Assembly (NCBI GenBank): GCA_963578805.1
Contig: CAUZDY010000001.1
Location: 82,687 to 146,686 of the forward strand
Length of the DNA: 64,000 nucleotides
Reading direction: 5' to 3'
Source of the DNA: CAUZIB01 sp963578805
GTDB taxonomy: Bacteria; Acidobacteriota; Vicinamibacteria; Vicinamibacterales; UBA8438
The position numbers and the translations under genes were made by a program. This document shows, piece after piece, positions 24,084-33,193 of this stretch. Below the pieces are notes generated by a model. That model made no database searches, had not been told where the DNA came from, and was given only the letters and a program-made list of their open reading frames with translations. Position 1 is the stretch's first letter, and every line of letters begins with the position of its first letter.

Positions 24084-24529
24084 GCGATCTGAGAGATCTG
24101 TATCAAGAGGTGATCCTCGACCATAACAAGCGTCCCCGGAACTTCGGAGAGCTGGAGGAAGCCCACCGACACGCCGACGGATACAATCCGTTGTGTGGCG
24201 ACAGGCTGGCGGTGTATGTGAACGTCGACGGTGACGTGATCACCGACGTCAGTTTCCTGGGGTCAGGGTGTGCCATTTCGAAGGCGTCCGCCTCGCTGAT
24301 GACCGATGCGGTCAAGGGCAAGACGCTAGGCGAAGCGCAACAACTGTTCGAGCAGTTCCATCGCATGGTGACTGGGTCGGAGACGCAGGTCGATATTGGG
24401 TCGCTTGGAAAGCTGGCCGTGTTGGCCGGAGTCCGGGACTATCCGACACGCGTGAAGTGCGCCAGCCTGGCCTGGCATACGTTGCGCGCGGCGTTTAACG
24501 ACGTGCACGAGCCTGTCAGTACCGAGTAA
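24080..24529 (+). CDS. sufU: Sulfur-transfer protein SufU
   Basis: A 149-residue IscU-like protein of SufU type. The zinc/persulfide ligands are Cys39 and Asp41 ('NPLCGD'), Cys64 ('GSGCAISKASASLM') and Cys127 ('RVKCASLAWHTL'). It takes sulfur from SufS and passes it to SufB. Presence of SufU instead of SufE matches Firmicutes, Actinobacteria and Acidobacteria-type SUF operons. Confidence 0.95.
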   Translation: MSDLRDLYQEVILDHNKRPRNFGELEEAHRHADGYNPLCGDRLAVYVNVDGDVITDVSFLGSGCAISKASASLMTDAVKGKTLGEAQQLFEQFHRMVTGSETQVDIGSLGKLAVLAGVRDYPTRVKCASLAWHTLRAAFNDVHEPVSTE

Positions 24530-24535
24530 CTCATC

Positions 24536-25033
24536 ATGAATACCTTCAAGCTAAACGAAGCGCCGCCCCCCAAGAGCGAAGCCGAACTCACACCGTCAGA
24601 GGCGCAACCGACGCCGGTGGTTCCGGTCCCGCCGACCGTCACGGCACCCACGCTCGACACCAGCGCCTTTAATCCACCACCGGCCCAGCCGGCGGTGGAG
24701 GATGTCGACGTGGATCCGGTCAAGACACTCAAGCTGAAGCCAGAAATCGTCGACCAGCTCGTCACCGTCTTCGACCCAGAAATCCCGGTTAATGTCTACG
24801 AGCTCGGTCTGATCTACGACATTCTGGTCGATGCGAATGGGCTGGCGGTGATCAAGATGACGCTTACCGCACCGGGGTGTCCAGCCGCCGTGACCCTTCC
24901 GGCTGAGGTGCAGGGCAAAGTGAAGTCGATCGAGGGTGTGTCCGATGCGAGGGTCGACCTCGTATGGGATCCGCCCTGGGATAAAGACCGCATGACCGAT
25001 GCGGCGAAACTGCAACTCGGGATTTTCGAATAG
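24536..25033 (+). CDS. sufT: SufT/MIP18-family Fe-S assembly factor with Pro-rich N-terminal extension
   Basis: 165 residues. Residues about 65-165 are a MIP18 (DUF59) domain: 'VFDPEIPVNVYELGLIYDI' and 'TLTAPGCPAAVTLP' with the conserved reactive Cys. The first 60 residues are Pro/Thr/Val-rich, low in complexity and probably disordered, which is longer than typical. SufT-type proteins help mature Fe-S proteins. It closes the suf operon, 6 bases after sufU. Confidence 0.88.
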   Translation: MNTFKLNEAPPPKSEAELTPSEAQPTPVVPVPPTVTAPTLDTSAFNPPPAQPAVEDVDVDPVKTLKLKPEIVDQLVTVFDPEIPVNVYELGLIYDILVDANGLAVIKMTLTAPGCPAAVTLPAEVQGKVKSIEGVSDARVDLVWDPPWDKDRMTDAAKLQLGIFE

Positions 25034-25041
25034 ACGGCAAG

Positions 25042-25061
25042 AAGGGAGGCGGAACCCCCTT
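25042..25061. terminator. Weak candidate bidirectional terminator
   Basis: AAGGG at 25042-25046 can pair with CCCTT at 25057-25061 between the convergent suf operon and lipoprotein gene. The stem is only 5 bp and the T-run short, so termination here is a guess based on position. Confidence 0.2.
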
Positions 25062-25828
25062 TACAGTGGCTCCACCATCACGTCCGAAATCACCACTGTG
25101 GAGAGGAGGCTCATGTTCTCCGCCACATAACTGGGTGACAGCATGCCGACCGGGACACGGCCTCCGTCTATCGCGTAGTTCTCCTGCGTCGAAAAAATCA
25201 CGCCGCCCACTTGCTGGAACTCGATTCCCTTCCGAAACCGTAACCCGCCGTCAAAGTCGTAGCCGAATTGCTCCATTTGCCCGGTCTCGGGGTCGAACCA
25301 AAACATGTAGGCGTCGTCGGCATCGTTGCTGGTCCCTGGTGTGAATGACACTCGGACCTTGTGGAGATCCCGACCCTCCCAGGTTTCGATGCCAAGATCT
25401 TCGTAGTTCACGTCGCCGCCGTTGAGGGTGTAGGGCAGAAGCGGAAAGAACACGCGGGCATCCACAAACGCACGCGCGCGGGTCGCTCCCTGCTCGTCGA
25501 GCTCCACTTCCTCGCCGCCTCGCCACTCCTGAACGGCGGCGTTGGTGACCCGGACTCGTCGTTCGACACCTTCCCGGGTCGCGCCAATGACGGCGTGGTC
25601 GAACTGACCGCCTTGACGGGTCACTTCTAATTGGAAGCTCCCGGACAGTGAGGTGATTGTCATCGTGATGGTCGACCCTTCATACAGGCTTCCCCCATGA
25701 AACTCGATCGACCTGGCGACGATCGATGGCATGTTTAGCGGGAGCGAGAGCGAACTCACGGAGTCTTCGGTGCTGCACCCCGACCCACCCGCGAGCATGG
25801 TCAGAAGGATGAGGCGTAGGATGCGCAT
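25061..25828 (-). CDS. Exported lipoprotein, DUF6503-like
   Basis: A 255-residue lipoprotein. ATG 25828 is fixed by a GGGAGG ribosome-binding site 6 nt upstream and a signal peptide with lipobox 'GGSGC' (Cys18). The mature part is beta-rich with 'ARSIEFHGGSLYEGS', 'WEGRDLHKVRVSFTPGT' and 'YMFWFDPETGQMEQFGYDF', resembling the LolA/DUF6503-like beta-sandwich lipoproteins of Bacteroidota and Acidobacteriota. The function is unknown; binding of lipid or lipoprotein is possible by fold analogy. It is divergent from the metallo-hydrolase gene, with 307 bases between their starts. Confidence 0.75.
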   Translation of the reverse strand: MRILRLILLTMLAGGSGCSTEDSVSSLSLPLNMPSIVARSIEFHGGSLYEGSTITMTITSLSGSFQLEVTRQGGQFDHAVIGATREGVERRVRVTNAAVQEWRGGEEVELDEQGATRARAFVDARVFFPLLPYTLNGGDVNYEDLGIETWEGRDLHKVRVSFTPGTSNDADDAYMFWFDPETGQMEQFGYDFDGGLRFRKGIEFQQVGGVIFSTQENYAIDGGRVPVGMLSPSYVAENMSLLSTVVISDVMVEPL

Positions 25829-26135
25829 ATGGACCTCCCTTTTCTGGGACAAACGTTTATTATTCTCGCACACGGAGTGAAAGGACAGACGCAAGAAAAG
25901 AAAAACATGATAAAGGGTTGCACGACTCTCCCCGGTGAGCCAGAATGCCACGGTACAAGTGAGAATCGACCAGGGACCGTAGATGATGAGGGTGTCGCCT
26001 GGTGACCAGGTGTGTGGCGTAGCCATTTGTCTGGTACTTTTCTCGTCGGTCGTCGGTCATTGAGTTTGACCTTGGTGTTGTACGGATGTGGGGTGGCACT
26101 TTGAGGATTTCTCGGGAGGAAAGGAGTACAGAACC
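25829..26135. promoter_or_regulatory. Divergent promoter region
   Basis: These 307 bases separate two divergent lipoprotein genes and must hold both promoters. They are lower in GC than the neighbours near 25850-25920. Open frames cross it on the minus strand but look non-coding. I cannot name a sigma factor or operator from the sequence. Confidence 0.35.
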
Positions 26136-27614
26136 ATGACGCGAAAATCGTTAACCTTGCTCACTTGCTTGGTTGCTGTTGTGTATGGATGTGCACCCCC
26201 GCCGCCTGAGATGCAGTTAATCATTGATAGTGCCGAAGCGATGGGCGGCGAAAGGGCCATCACTCGGCTAGAGAGCCTTGTAATCGAGGGCGATGGGCGA
26301 CAGTATCGTCTGGGTCAAAACAACCGTCCGTCTGATGACCTGCCATATTATGAAATTGAGTCGTACGCTCGCGAGGTCGACCTCGTGAACGAGCGCTGGC
26401 GAGTGGTTCAGACTCGGTCGTCTCGCTACCCAACCGGGAACCCGGTCTTTTCACAAGAGCAGACGTTTGGAACCGACGGCGACATCGCGTACAACATCAC
26501 AGAAGACGGCGCTGTCAGTCGTGCCACGGCTCGGGTGGCAGCGGAACGTCTAGTCGACCAATATGACCACCCAGCCGCGCTCGTAAGGCTTGCGCTCACG
26601 GAAGGGACCATGGTGGGTAACCTCAGGCAGGAAAACGGGCAGGACGTCGTTGACATCACGGCGCCGACTGGGCAGACCTACATGATGTATGTCGACTCAA
26701 CCACCAAGTTCCCGACTAGTATCGTCACCATGGGGTATGACCCGATTCTCGGGGATGTGACGAGGGCTACTCGCTTTGAGGATTATTTTGAAGGCGGTGG
26801 ATTTGGAGGATTTGGCGCACGTCTTACTCTGCCCCGCGGGATTGATGTCTCAATTGATGATTTCCCGACTTGGGAGCTTCGGGTCGAGACTGCAACCGAC
26901 CGGGAGCTGGATGACTTGAGTGCACCTGGGGAGGCGGGGTCCGCGCCAGTTCCAGAATTCCAAGCTAACGTGCAAGTCGAGGAGATCGGTGACGGGATTT
27001 GGTTGTTAGCCGGCCAGTCTCACCATAGTGTGCTCGTTGAGTTCGATGACTTTCTAGCGTTGGTCGAGGCCCCGCAGAACGACGCACGTGCACTCGCTGT
27101 GATCGCGCAGGCGCGTGAGCTGCAACCCGATAAGCCGCTGCAGTATGTTGTCAGTACCCACCATCACTTTGACCATTCGGGTGGCATTCGAGCCGCGGTC
27201 AGCGAAGGCCTAACAGTCATCACCCACCAGACCAACGCGGATTTTTACGAGGACCTTGCGCAACGATCCCACACGCGCATGCCGGACGCGTTAGCAAACA
27301 ATCCTCAGGAGCTTACCCTGGAGTTGGTCGGCAACGATGTCTATGAATTAGGAGAGGGTCTCCGGACGATGGAGATCGCTCGAGTTCGTCCCAATGATCA
27401 CACCGACGCGATGTTGGTTGGGTATCTTCCGCGCGAGAGGATACTAATTGAGGCTGACCTGTATACACCCAATTCTGAAGAGGCACCGTTCGCGGAGGAT
27501 CTCCTCCAAACGATCGAGGAACGCGAGTGGCGCGTTGAGCAAGTCCTGCCGATCCATGGTCAGCCTTTTGAGATCGCCGTACTAGAGGGGTTGGTCAATG
27601 AGGAGTCGCCCTAA
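26136..27614 (+). CDS. MBL-fold metallo-hydrolase, lipid-anchored
   Basis: 492 residues from ATG 26136, which follows a GGGAGGAAAGGAG stretch. A lipobox 'VYGC' ends the signal peptide and is followed by 'APPPP', so the protein is anchored outside the cytoplasm. The N-terminal half is a beta-rich region; the C-terminal half is a metallo-beta-lactamase domain with 'STHHHFDHSGG' (His342, His344, Asp346, His347), then 'NDHTDAMLVGY' and 'PIHGQ'. The metal site is intact. Relatives include hydrolases of many kinds, so the substrate is open. It stands alone in its transcription unit. Confidence 0.88.
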   Translation: MTRKSLTLLTCLVAVVYGCAPPPPEMQLIIDSAEAMGGERAITRLESLVIEGDGRQYRLGQNNRPSDDLPYYEIESYAREVDLVNERWRVVQTRSSRYPTGNPVFSQEQTFGTDGDIAYNITEDGAVSRATARVAAERLVDQYDHPAALVRLALTEGTMVGNLRQENGQDVVDITAPTGQTYMMYVDSTTKFPTSIVTMGYDPILGDVTRATRFEDYFEGGGFGGFGARLTLPRGIDVSIDDFPTWELRVETATDRELDDLSAPGEAGSAPVPEFQANVQVEEIGDGIWLLAGQSHHSVLVEFDDFLALVEAPQNDARALAVIAQARELQPDKPLQYVVSTHHHFDHSGGIRAAVSEGLTVITHQTNADFYEDLAQRSHTRMPDALANNPQELTLELVGNDVYELGEGLRTMEIARVRPNDHTDAMLVGYLPRERILIEADLYTPNSEEAPFAEDLLQTIEEREWRVEQVLPIHGQPFEIAVLEGLVNEESP

Positions 27615-27725
27615 GAGCACGCTCCCATCGAGTGGGCCGCTGTAGACTAAGCATTTCGTGGTCAGCGCGCTGCAGCCGAATCGGCGTCATGGATGGGCAC
27701 GATTGTTTGGTAGAGCGCCCCACGG

Positions 27726-28673
27726 ATGAGTGACCGTCTCCGAGTCTTCGCGCCCGCGTCTGCGTCCAATCTTGGCCCAGGATTCGACGTCCTTGGCTTG
27801 GCTCTCGAGGAGCCCGGCGATGTCGTTGAGGCCGAGCACGCCGAAACCGAGGGTGTCCAGATCGTCGAAGTGACGGGCGCGCCCTCCCTGAGTACCGACC
27901 CGACACGGAACACCGCCGGGGTCGCCGCGAGCGCAGTGCTCCATCGAATCGGTATAGCTGAACCGATAGGGGTTCGGTTGTGGGTGCGAAAAAGCATGCC
28001 GCTGGCGAGTGGGTTGGGGAGTTCGGCGGCAAGCAGCGTGGCGGCTGCGGTGGCCGTCAACGAGCTGTGCAGTGGGGGTCTGTCTCGACAGGCGCTGGTC
28101 GAGTGCGCACTGGAGGGAGAGAAGGCGGCATCTGGAACCACACATGCCGACAACGTAGCGCCGAGTCTGCTCGGCGGAATTGTTCTGATCCGAAGTTACG
28201 CCCCGCTGGATCTCGTATCTCTGCCGGTGCCGTCCGCGCTGCGGATCGTCGTAATTTACCCCCATATCCAGGTTCAGACTGCGCAGGCCAGACAACTTGT
28301 TGCCGAACGCCGCTTCGAGATCGCTCAGGTCGTCACCAACCTGGGCAACCTCGCTGCCCTCGTCTGCGCGCTGCACTCCGGTGACCTGGAGTTGCTCGGG
28401 CGCAGCATTAACGACGCGCTGGCAGAGCCGATTCGAGCCCCGCTGGTTCCTGGGTTCGCAGCTGTCAAAGACGCGGCTGTGAATGTTGGCGCGCTGGGAT
28501 GCTCGATTTCTGGGTCGGGCCCGTCGGTATTCGCGTTTGCCAATGATGATGACCTGGCGGCCGACGTGGCCAACGCGATGCAGGGAGCCTTTCGGCAGTC
28601 TGGTCTTGAGAGCGATCGCTATGTGGGTCCGGTAAATACCACCGGTGCCCGGGTGCTGCCACCTTCAGGGTAG
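27726..28673 (+). CDS. thrB: Homoserine kinase
   Basis: A 315-residue GHMP kinase. 'VFAPASASNLGPGFDVLGLA' at the start, 'PLASGLGSSAASSVAAAVAV' with the phosphate loop at about 90-110, and 'GCSISGSGPSVFAF' near the C-terminus are ThrB hallmarks. It phosphorylates L-homoserine with ATP, the step before threonine synthase in threonine synthesis. Neither thrC nor hom is adjacent, so the pathway genes are dispersed. The protein is cytoplasmic and full length. Confidence 0.95.
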   Translation: MSDRLRVFAPASASNLGPGFDVLGLALEEPGDVVEAEHAETEGVQIVEVTGAPSLSTDPTRNTAGVAASAVLHRIGIAEPIGVRLWVRKSMPLASGLGSSAASSVAAAVAVNELCSGGLSRQALVECALEGEKAASGTTHADNVAPSLLGGIVLIRSYAPLDLVSLPVPSALRIVVIYPHIQVQTAQARQLVAERRFEIAQVVTNLGNLAALVCALHSGDLELLGRSINDALAEPIRAPLVPGFAAVKDAAVNVGALGCSISGSGPSVFAFANDDDLAADVANAMQGAFRQSGLESDRYVGPVNTTGARVLPPSG

Positions 28674-28790
28674 AGGATGTCCCCAGTATTTGCGACCCGG
28701 CTTACAACAAGGGACAATGCGGCCATCGTTTTATAGCCCTTCATATTGCTTCGAGTACCTTCCTCATAGTAGGAATACGAGACTGCTGGC

Positions 28791-30593
28791 TCACGGTTCC
28801 GTCTCCGACGGTTGGTCGCCGGTGAAGACACTCGACTGCCAGTGATCGACAACGAAGAGAGAGCGTGCACGTGTATCCGGCCGGAGCATGAGAAACCGAG
28901 TGCCGTCGATACTGACGTCATAGGCCGGAACATTCCCACCAGGGTCGGTGACAAACACCCCGGAAAACTGGCGACGTGACGACGAGGACTCTCCTGTTTT
29001 TGGGTCGACCGCCACCGAAAAGAGGCCAGGTCCGCTTCGAAAGAAGAGCTCTGAGCCATCCCGTGACCAGACCGGCTCCACGCCGCCCGCGGGCGACACC
29101 CGAGTGCTTGTTTCACCTGGGTGTGGCCGTAGATACACTTGGTCCCCATCCTTAGCGTCCGACACGTACGCCAACCATCGGCCGTTCGGTGAGATGGCGG
29201 GAGTCCGCTCATTCGCGTTCGTTCCAAGCAGGATCCGGCCTTCACCGCTCTGGCGCGTCCAGATCCAGATGTCGCGTCCGCGATCCTGCTGTCGCTCGTG
29301 AAAGAAGAGGTCTCGGTCGGCTGGCGACCACGAACCTGGTGTGCGCCCGTCACCGAACAGGAGTGTCTCGATCGTGTTCCGGGCCCCGACAGTTACCCGG
29401 TAGATTCGCTGAGGACCGTCCCGGTTTGATGCGAACGTGACCCATCGGCCGTCCTCAGACCACAGCGGCGAGTGGTTTTGGCCGGCTTCCTGGGTGAGTC
29501 GTCGCCGCTTGCCCGTTTCCAAGTCGTAGGTCCAGAGGTCACGGCTGAACATGTTTCCCTGGATGGTCATCGCGATCTGTGACCCGTCGGGAGAGAGGCG
29601 CGGCGCCTGGTGGGGTGCCGCCACACCGTCGATGTCGGTCGTCGTTCCCTGCCGGTCTACCCACGTCAGTAGGTTGTCGGTCGGCGAAGCCGACTCCGAC
29701 GCGTAAACGAGACGCCCGGTGCGTGCCGCGACCAGACTAGAATGCCCCAGTCGCTCGTATCCGACGGCGCTGCTCGCCACGCCGCTGGTGACGAGTCGGG
29801 CCGGGCCGGTTACCTCCTGCTCAGATGAGTCGATCGGCAACGCGAAGATTTCACCGCGCCGAGCGTAGACAAGATGGCCAGAGTCGAGATAGTACGCCGA
29901 GCCATCGGCGGGTGCGAGAAGCTCACGTTCCTCTAACTCCAACGCCATCCAAGCCAGTCGGGGATCGAGATCTTCACGTCCGACCGTGAAAACGATCGAT
30001 GCTTCGTCCGGCAGCAAAACCGGCCAACCGTGCGAGACCTCGCCGGCCTCCTCATCGAGCTCTGTGATCGGCGTGACACCGGGATCCGCCTCGTTGTGGC
30101 CCAGATCCGCAGATACCCTGAGCAGGCCCCGACCCCCCAGGGGAGCGAAGACGATCTGCCCACGAGGCCCCCAGGCCGCCCCGGCAGTCTCTCCTGAGAC
30201 GGGTGTGACGTCCACGGGATCGCTCCCGTCGAAGGCTACCCATCGAAGAAATCCAGATGAAAAGAATCCAACGCGATCTCCGTCGGGTGCAAAGAACGGT
30301 TGTGTTGCGTTCTCTGTCCCTGGAAGCGGCTCAACCCTGAACGTGTCAAACGAGCGGAGAAACAGTTGTACCCGACCGTTGGCGATCGCTGTGTAGACTA
30401 GTCTCGTGCCATCGGGAGAGAGCGCAGCTTCAACGATGTTGTGATCGGCGGGCAAAAGGATACTCATGGCCTGCATGGGCGGTGGCACTACTGGAGAGGG
30501 TCGAGTCAGGACCCAGGTTGCGAGAGACGTGACGGTGGCGGCGGTCAGCGTTGCCCAGATCCTGACGCCGCGGCTGGTGCTGGAATGAGTCAT
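28791..30593 (-). CDS. PD40 (TolB-like) beta-propeller membrane-anchored protein
   Basis: 600 residues from ATG 30593, which overlaps the TGA of the WYL regulator (ATGA). One N-terminal membrane helix (about 12-32) is followed by many 'LSPDG', 'WSEDGRWVTFASNRDG' and 'ISPNGRWLAYVSDA' repeats, the PD40/WD40-like blades of TolB-type propellers. The layout equals the extracytoplasmic half of acidobacterial Ser/Thr protein kinases but without the kinase domain. It probably binds a ligand or protein outside the membrane. Coupling to the WYL gene suggests a sensor-regulator relation, which is inferred. Confidence 0.82.
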   Translation of the reverse strand: MTHSSTSRGVRIWATLTAATVTSLATWVLTRPSPVVPPPMQAMSILLPADHNIVEAALSPDGTRLVYTAIANGRVQLFLRSFDTFRVEPLPGTENATQPFFAPDGDRVGFFSSGFLRWVAFDGSDPVDVTPVSGETAGAAWGPRGQIVFAPLGGRGLLRVSADLGHNEADPGVTPITELDEEAGEVSHGWPVLLPDEASIVFTVGREDLDPRLAWMALELEERELLAPADGSAYYLDSGHLVYARRGEIFALPIDSSEQEVTGPARLVTSGVASSAVGYERLGHSSLVAARTGRLVYASESASPTDNLLTWVDRQGTTTDIDGVAAPHQAPRLSPDGSQIAMTIQGNMFSRDLWTYDLETGKRRRLTQEAGQNHSPLWSEDGRWVTFASNRDGPQRIYRVTVGARNTIETLLFGDGRTPGSWSPADRDLFFHERQQDRGRDIWIWTRQSGEGRILLGTNANERTPAISPNGRWLAYVSDAKDGDQVYLRPHPGETSTRVSPAGGVEPVWSRDGSELFFRSGPGLFSVAVDPKTGESSSSRRQFSGVFVTDPGGNVPAYDVSIDGTRFLMLRPDTRARSLFVVDHWQSSVFTGDQPSETEP

Positions 30594-31606
30594 CCGTGTC
30601 CGATGGCTTCCAACTGGTCGGGGACGGCGTCGTAGTGCGCCCTTGCTGCCGACAACGCGTCGGCAATCGTCGCCGCCAGATGAGCCGGCGAAGAGACGTG
30701 GGCTGCCGGACCGAAGCTTAGAATCCAGCTTCGAAGTGCGGCATCTGTGCACACGTTCAAGACCAGCACAACTGATCCATTCTCCTGAAGTTTCATGGTC
30801 TGGGATGGATGCCACACGCGTTCCTGGATGTAGGGGGCTGCGTGGCTCGTGAAGGTGACCTCGACCCGTTCTGGCGGGCCTTCGTAGATGCCGAGTGAGT
30901 TTGGAAACACGCTTTCGCCGAGATCTTCGACCACTTCAAACACTTGGTCGAGCGCCGTGATCCGTCGGATTCGGTCAACCGCGAATGTCCGCATCTGCTC
31001 GTACGCCGGGACATAGGCGAAGAGATACAGTCCACCCTGCGCATAGACCAAACGATAGGGATCGATTCGATAGTTCTTCTCGCGTCCGCTCGAGAACGAG
31101 TGATATTGCATCGAGAGCCGCTGCTGGTGAAGGATGGCGTCGAGCAGTCGCCCGATGGTCTGGCGCTGCCGGGCGACGAACCGACGCGCTGTCGGAGCCG
31201 GTTTCGCTTCGATCGCCGTCGGCAGGCGGTCGAGGAAAGCTCGCATCCGCGGTCCGAGTGCTCCTTCGAGCTTGGTAAACGCATGCGCCAGGTCATCCTG
31301 GAACGGTGTGCCAGCGAGACACTCCACAACCGTCCGACTGAAATACAAGGCGGATAGCTCACCGAGTGTGAAGCCGGTATTATCTAGCCCTTTGAACGGG
31401 CGCGTGCGGAGCTTCCACCGCTTCTGACCGTCGTACGACTCGTCATACAGTGCAAAGCCGGCGTCTTGCAGCGCGTCAAGGTCACGTCGAATCGTGCGGG
31501 TCGTCACGCCGGAGATTTCGGCCATGTGGCGAATTGTTACGCCGCTCGAGGCTTCGATCTCACGCAAAAGTCTCCATTGCCGGATTATTTCGCCATTTCG
31601 AGCCAT
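30590..31606 (-). CDS. WYL-domain transcriptional regulator
   Basis: A 338-residue regulator. The N-terminal winged helix-turn-helix (about 1-65, 'ISGVTTRTIRRDLDALQDAG') is DeoR/HTH_11-like. The WYL domain (about 150-215, 'YRIDPYRLVYAQGGLYLFAY') and C-terminal WCX region complete the YafY/PafBC architecture. WYL domains sense nucleic acid or other ligands. It is transcribed leftward with the PD40 gene and faces a divergent cysteine-rich gene across a 102-bp region holding a palindrome, which could be its own operator. Confidence 0.9.
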   Translation of the reverse strand: MARNGEIIRQWRLLREIEASSGVTIRHMAEISGVTTRTIRRDLDALQDAGFALYDESYDGQKRWKLRTRPFKGLDNTGFTLGELSALYFSRTVVECLAGTPFQDDLAHAFTKLEGALGPRMRAFLDRLPTAIEAKPAPTARRFVARQRQTIGRLLDAILHQQRLSMQYHSFSSGREKNYRIDPYRLVYAQGGLYLFAYVPAYEQMRTFAVDRIRRITALDQVFEVVEDLGESVFPNSLGIYEGPPERVEVTFTSHAAPYIQERVWHPSQTMKLQENGSVVLVLNVCTDAALRSWILSFGPAAHVSSPAHLAATIADALSAARAHYDAVPDQLEAIGHG

Positions 31607-31654
31607 TTCAGGAACCTTTATGTAATCTGTCCTCGTCTCAATAATAAAGGGACC

Positions 31655-31690
31655 GTGACCTACCCTGTCACACCCCCCGTCTAGAGTGAC
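31655..31690. promoter_or_regulatory. Candidate operator: GTGAC inverted repeats
   Basis: GTGAC at 31655-31659 and GTCAC at 31667-31671 form a perfect inverted repeat with a 7-bp spacer; a third GTGAC half-site lies at 31686-31690. They sit between the divergent WYL regulator and the zinc-binding-like gene, the usual place for an autoregulatory site. The repeat is short, so chance is possible. Confidence 0.4.
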
Positions 31691-31708
31691 GGAGACAAGG
31701 AGGCCAGA

Positions 31709-32152
31709 ATGGGTCGATATCAGCAGGCCAGAGTCCGTCAGTTGGACCTTGACTCCGACAAGTTTAGCGCCGATTTTACTTCCAAGGTCGGGACCGAGTA
31801 TCGAGCATTACACGCAGTTTCGCTGTGCGTCGTGTGCTGGCGCCACCGCGCACATTTGAGGTTGGTGCCACAGCACGGACATGCGCCAGAAAAGTTGTGT
31901 TTGCGCTGTCACCACGCTGTCATGCAACAGCGAAAGATATTGAGGGTCGACCTACCGGCGACCGACCAGACGTCATTGGTGTCTGTCCCGCGGTTGGCGC
32001 GGGCTCATCATTTCTCAGGAAATGTAGGCCTCATCGTTCCGCCAGGGAAGCCTCTCTCAGCCGAGACCAAGCATGACGCGCTGAATCACCGACGTCGCCG
32101 AGCACAGGTGGCCGTGCGTCGGGCACTGGATCTGCTCGACTGCGTCAACTAG
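31709..32152 (+). CDS. Cysteine-rich small protein, possible zinc finger
   Basis: A 147-residue protein whose ATG follows an excellent AAGGAGG ribosome-binding site at about 8 nt. Residues 40-68 hold 'CVVCWRHRAHL' and 'KLCLRCHHAVM', a C-x2-C / C-x2-C-H set expected to bind zinc or iron. The rest is basic and rich in Arg and His, suggesting nucleic-acid contact. No signal peptide is present. I do not recognise a family. Its position opposite the WYL regulator across a palindrome suggests shared control. Confidence 0.7.
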   Translation: MGRYQQARVRQLDLDSDKFSADFTSKVGTEYRALHAVSLCVVCWRHRAHLRLVPQHGHAPEKLCLRCHHAVMQQRKILRVDLPATDQTSLVSVPRLARAHHFSGNVGLIVPPGKPLSAETKHDALNHRRRRAQVAVRRALDLLDCVN

Positions 32153-32225
32153 TGTGGTGGGCTCGACAACGCGCTCAATGTCTACAAGCGTCAGATGGCG
32201 ACCTGCGCCGACGTGACACCAGGGC

Positions 32226-32244
32226 CACGGGTCAGGCCCCCGTG
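32226..32244. repeat. Short GC hairpin with GGGTCAGG core
   Basis: CACGGG pairs with CCCGTG across a 7-base loop TCAGGCC, just after the small cysteine-rich gene. It may terminate that transcript, although no T-tract follows, or be a degenerate copy of the palindromes at 10.5 kb. Confidence 0.3.
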
Positions 32245-32377
32245 CCGATGTTGATTCGAGTCTGAGTCTTCCAGCGTGGGTCGGTCCGTGGTCCGACGTC
32301 TCTGCCTGGATTATGAGACACTTGCGAGAAGAGGATCCGTAGTTTGTAGGATTCTGAGCTGTCCGCCGGTTGTCCCC

Positions 32378-33193
32378 GAGCTTCGTCAACACATCGACAC
32401 CAAGAACAACGAAGAGCGCCCGTTCAGCCGGAACCAGCGCCGATAGATCTACGCGTCATCGAAACACGACAACAACTACTTTGGATTCGGTTCCGACAAC
32501 GAGATGGAGTTGAGCCCAAACTATCTGGTGATCAAGCATCAGGCCTTCCCACTAAACTCTCCGCGGCTCGGTGAGCCTGACTGCGACCCAAGTTACGTCG
32601 TTTCGTGTCCGAAGGTGCTAGGCGGGAGTCGTGACAATAAGAAGGCGTTTCAGCCGTTGTCAATCGTCAACATCTCTGGGATGAGCTTCGCTCCCTGAGC
32701 GCCCAGGCCGTTCAAGCGCTCAACAAGGGTGCCGCCCTCGCGCATTGTCTCCAAAACACCGGAGAAGGTCGTCTTCGTCGGCTCTGGAAAACTTGGATTT
32801 CCCCAGGACGCGCTGCTCGCGTTTACGATGGGCTGCGACATGATCAATGTGGCTCGTGAGGCGATGATCGCCAGCGACTGTATCCAGGCTCAGCGGTGCC
32901 ATACCAACCACTATCCGACCGGCGTGGCGACGCAAAACAGATGGCTGGCCGGCGGTTTGGACCCTAACTTAAAGTCGGTGCGTGTCGCCAACTACATAGT
33001 GGCCATGCGGAAAGATTTGCTCTGTCTGGCGCGTACGTGCGGCGTTTCCCACCCAGGTCAGGTTCGTTCCGAACAGCTGGAGTTTCTCGACGACCGATTC
33101 GATGCGAAGACGGTCGCCGAAGTGTTCGGACGTCGTGTAACATGGCCGACGAGCGAACATCCGTCGACGCCGCGCCGTGACCAGCCAACGTAA
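32378..33193 (+). pseudogene. FMN-binding glutamate synthase-like gene, decayed with internal deletion
   Basis: Translation gives 'NEERPFSRNQRR', a TAG at 32444, then 'NYFGFGSDNEM', 'KVLGGSRDNKKAFQPLSIV' and 'NISGMSF', a TGA at 32696, then a frameshift into 'LSAQAVQALNKGAALAH' and 'CLQNTGEG'. From about 32770 a third frame continues 'KVVFVGSGKLGFPQDALLAF', 'GCDMINVAREAMIASDCIQA', 'HYPTGVATQNRWL' and 'LKSVRVANYIV'. These are the N- and C-terminal parts of the GltB-type FMN domain family. About half the central barrel between 'NTGEG' and 'KVVFVGSGK' is missing. Stops, frameshifts and deletion show a dead gene; the 3' end abuts the cyclase gene. Confidence 0.75.
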
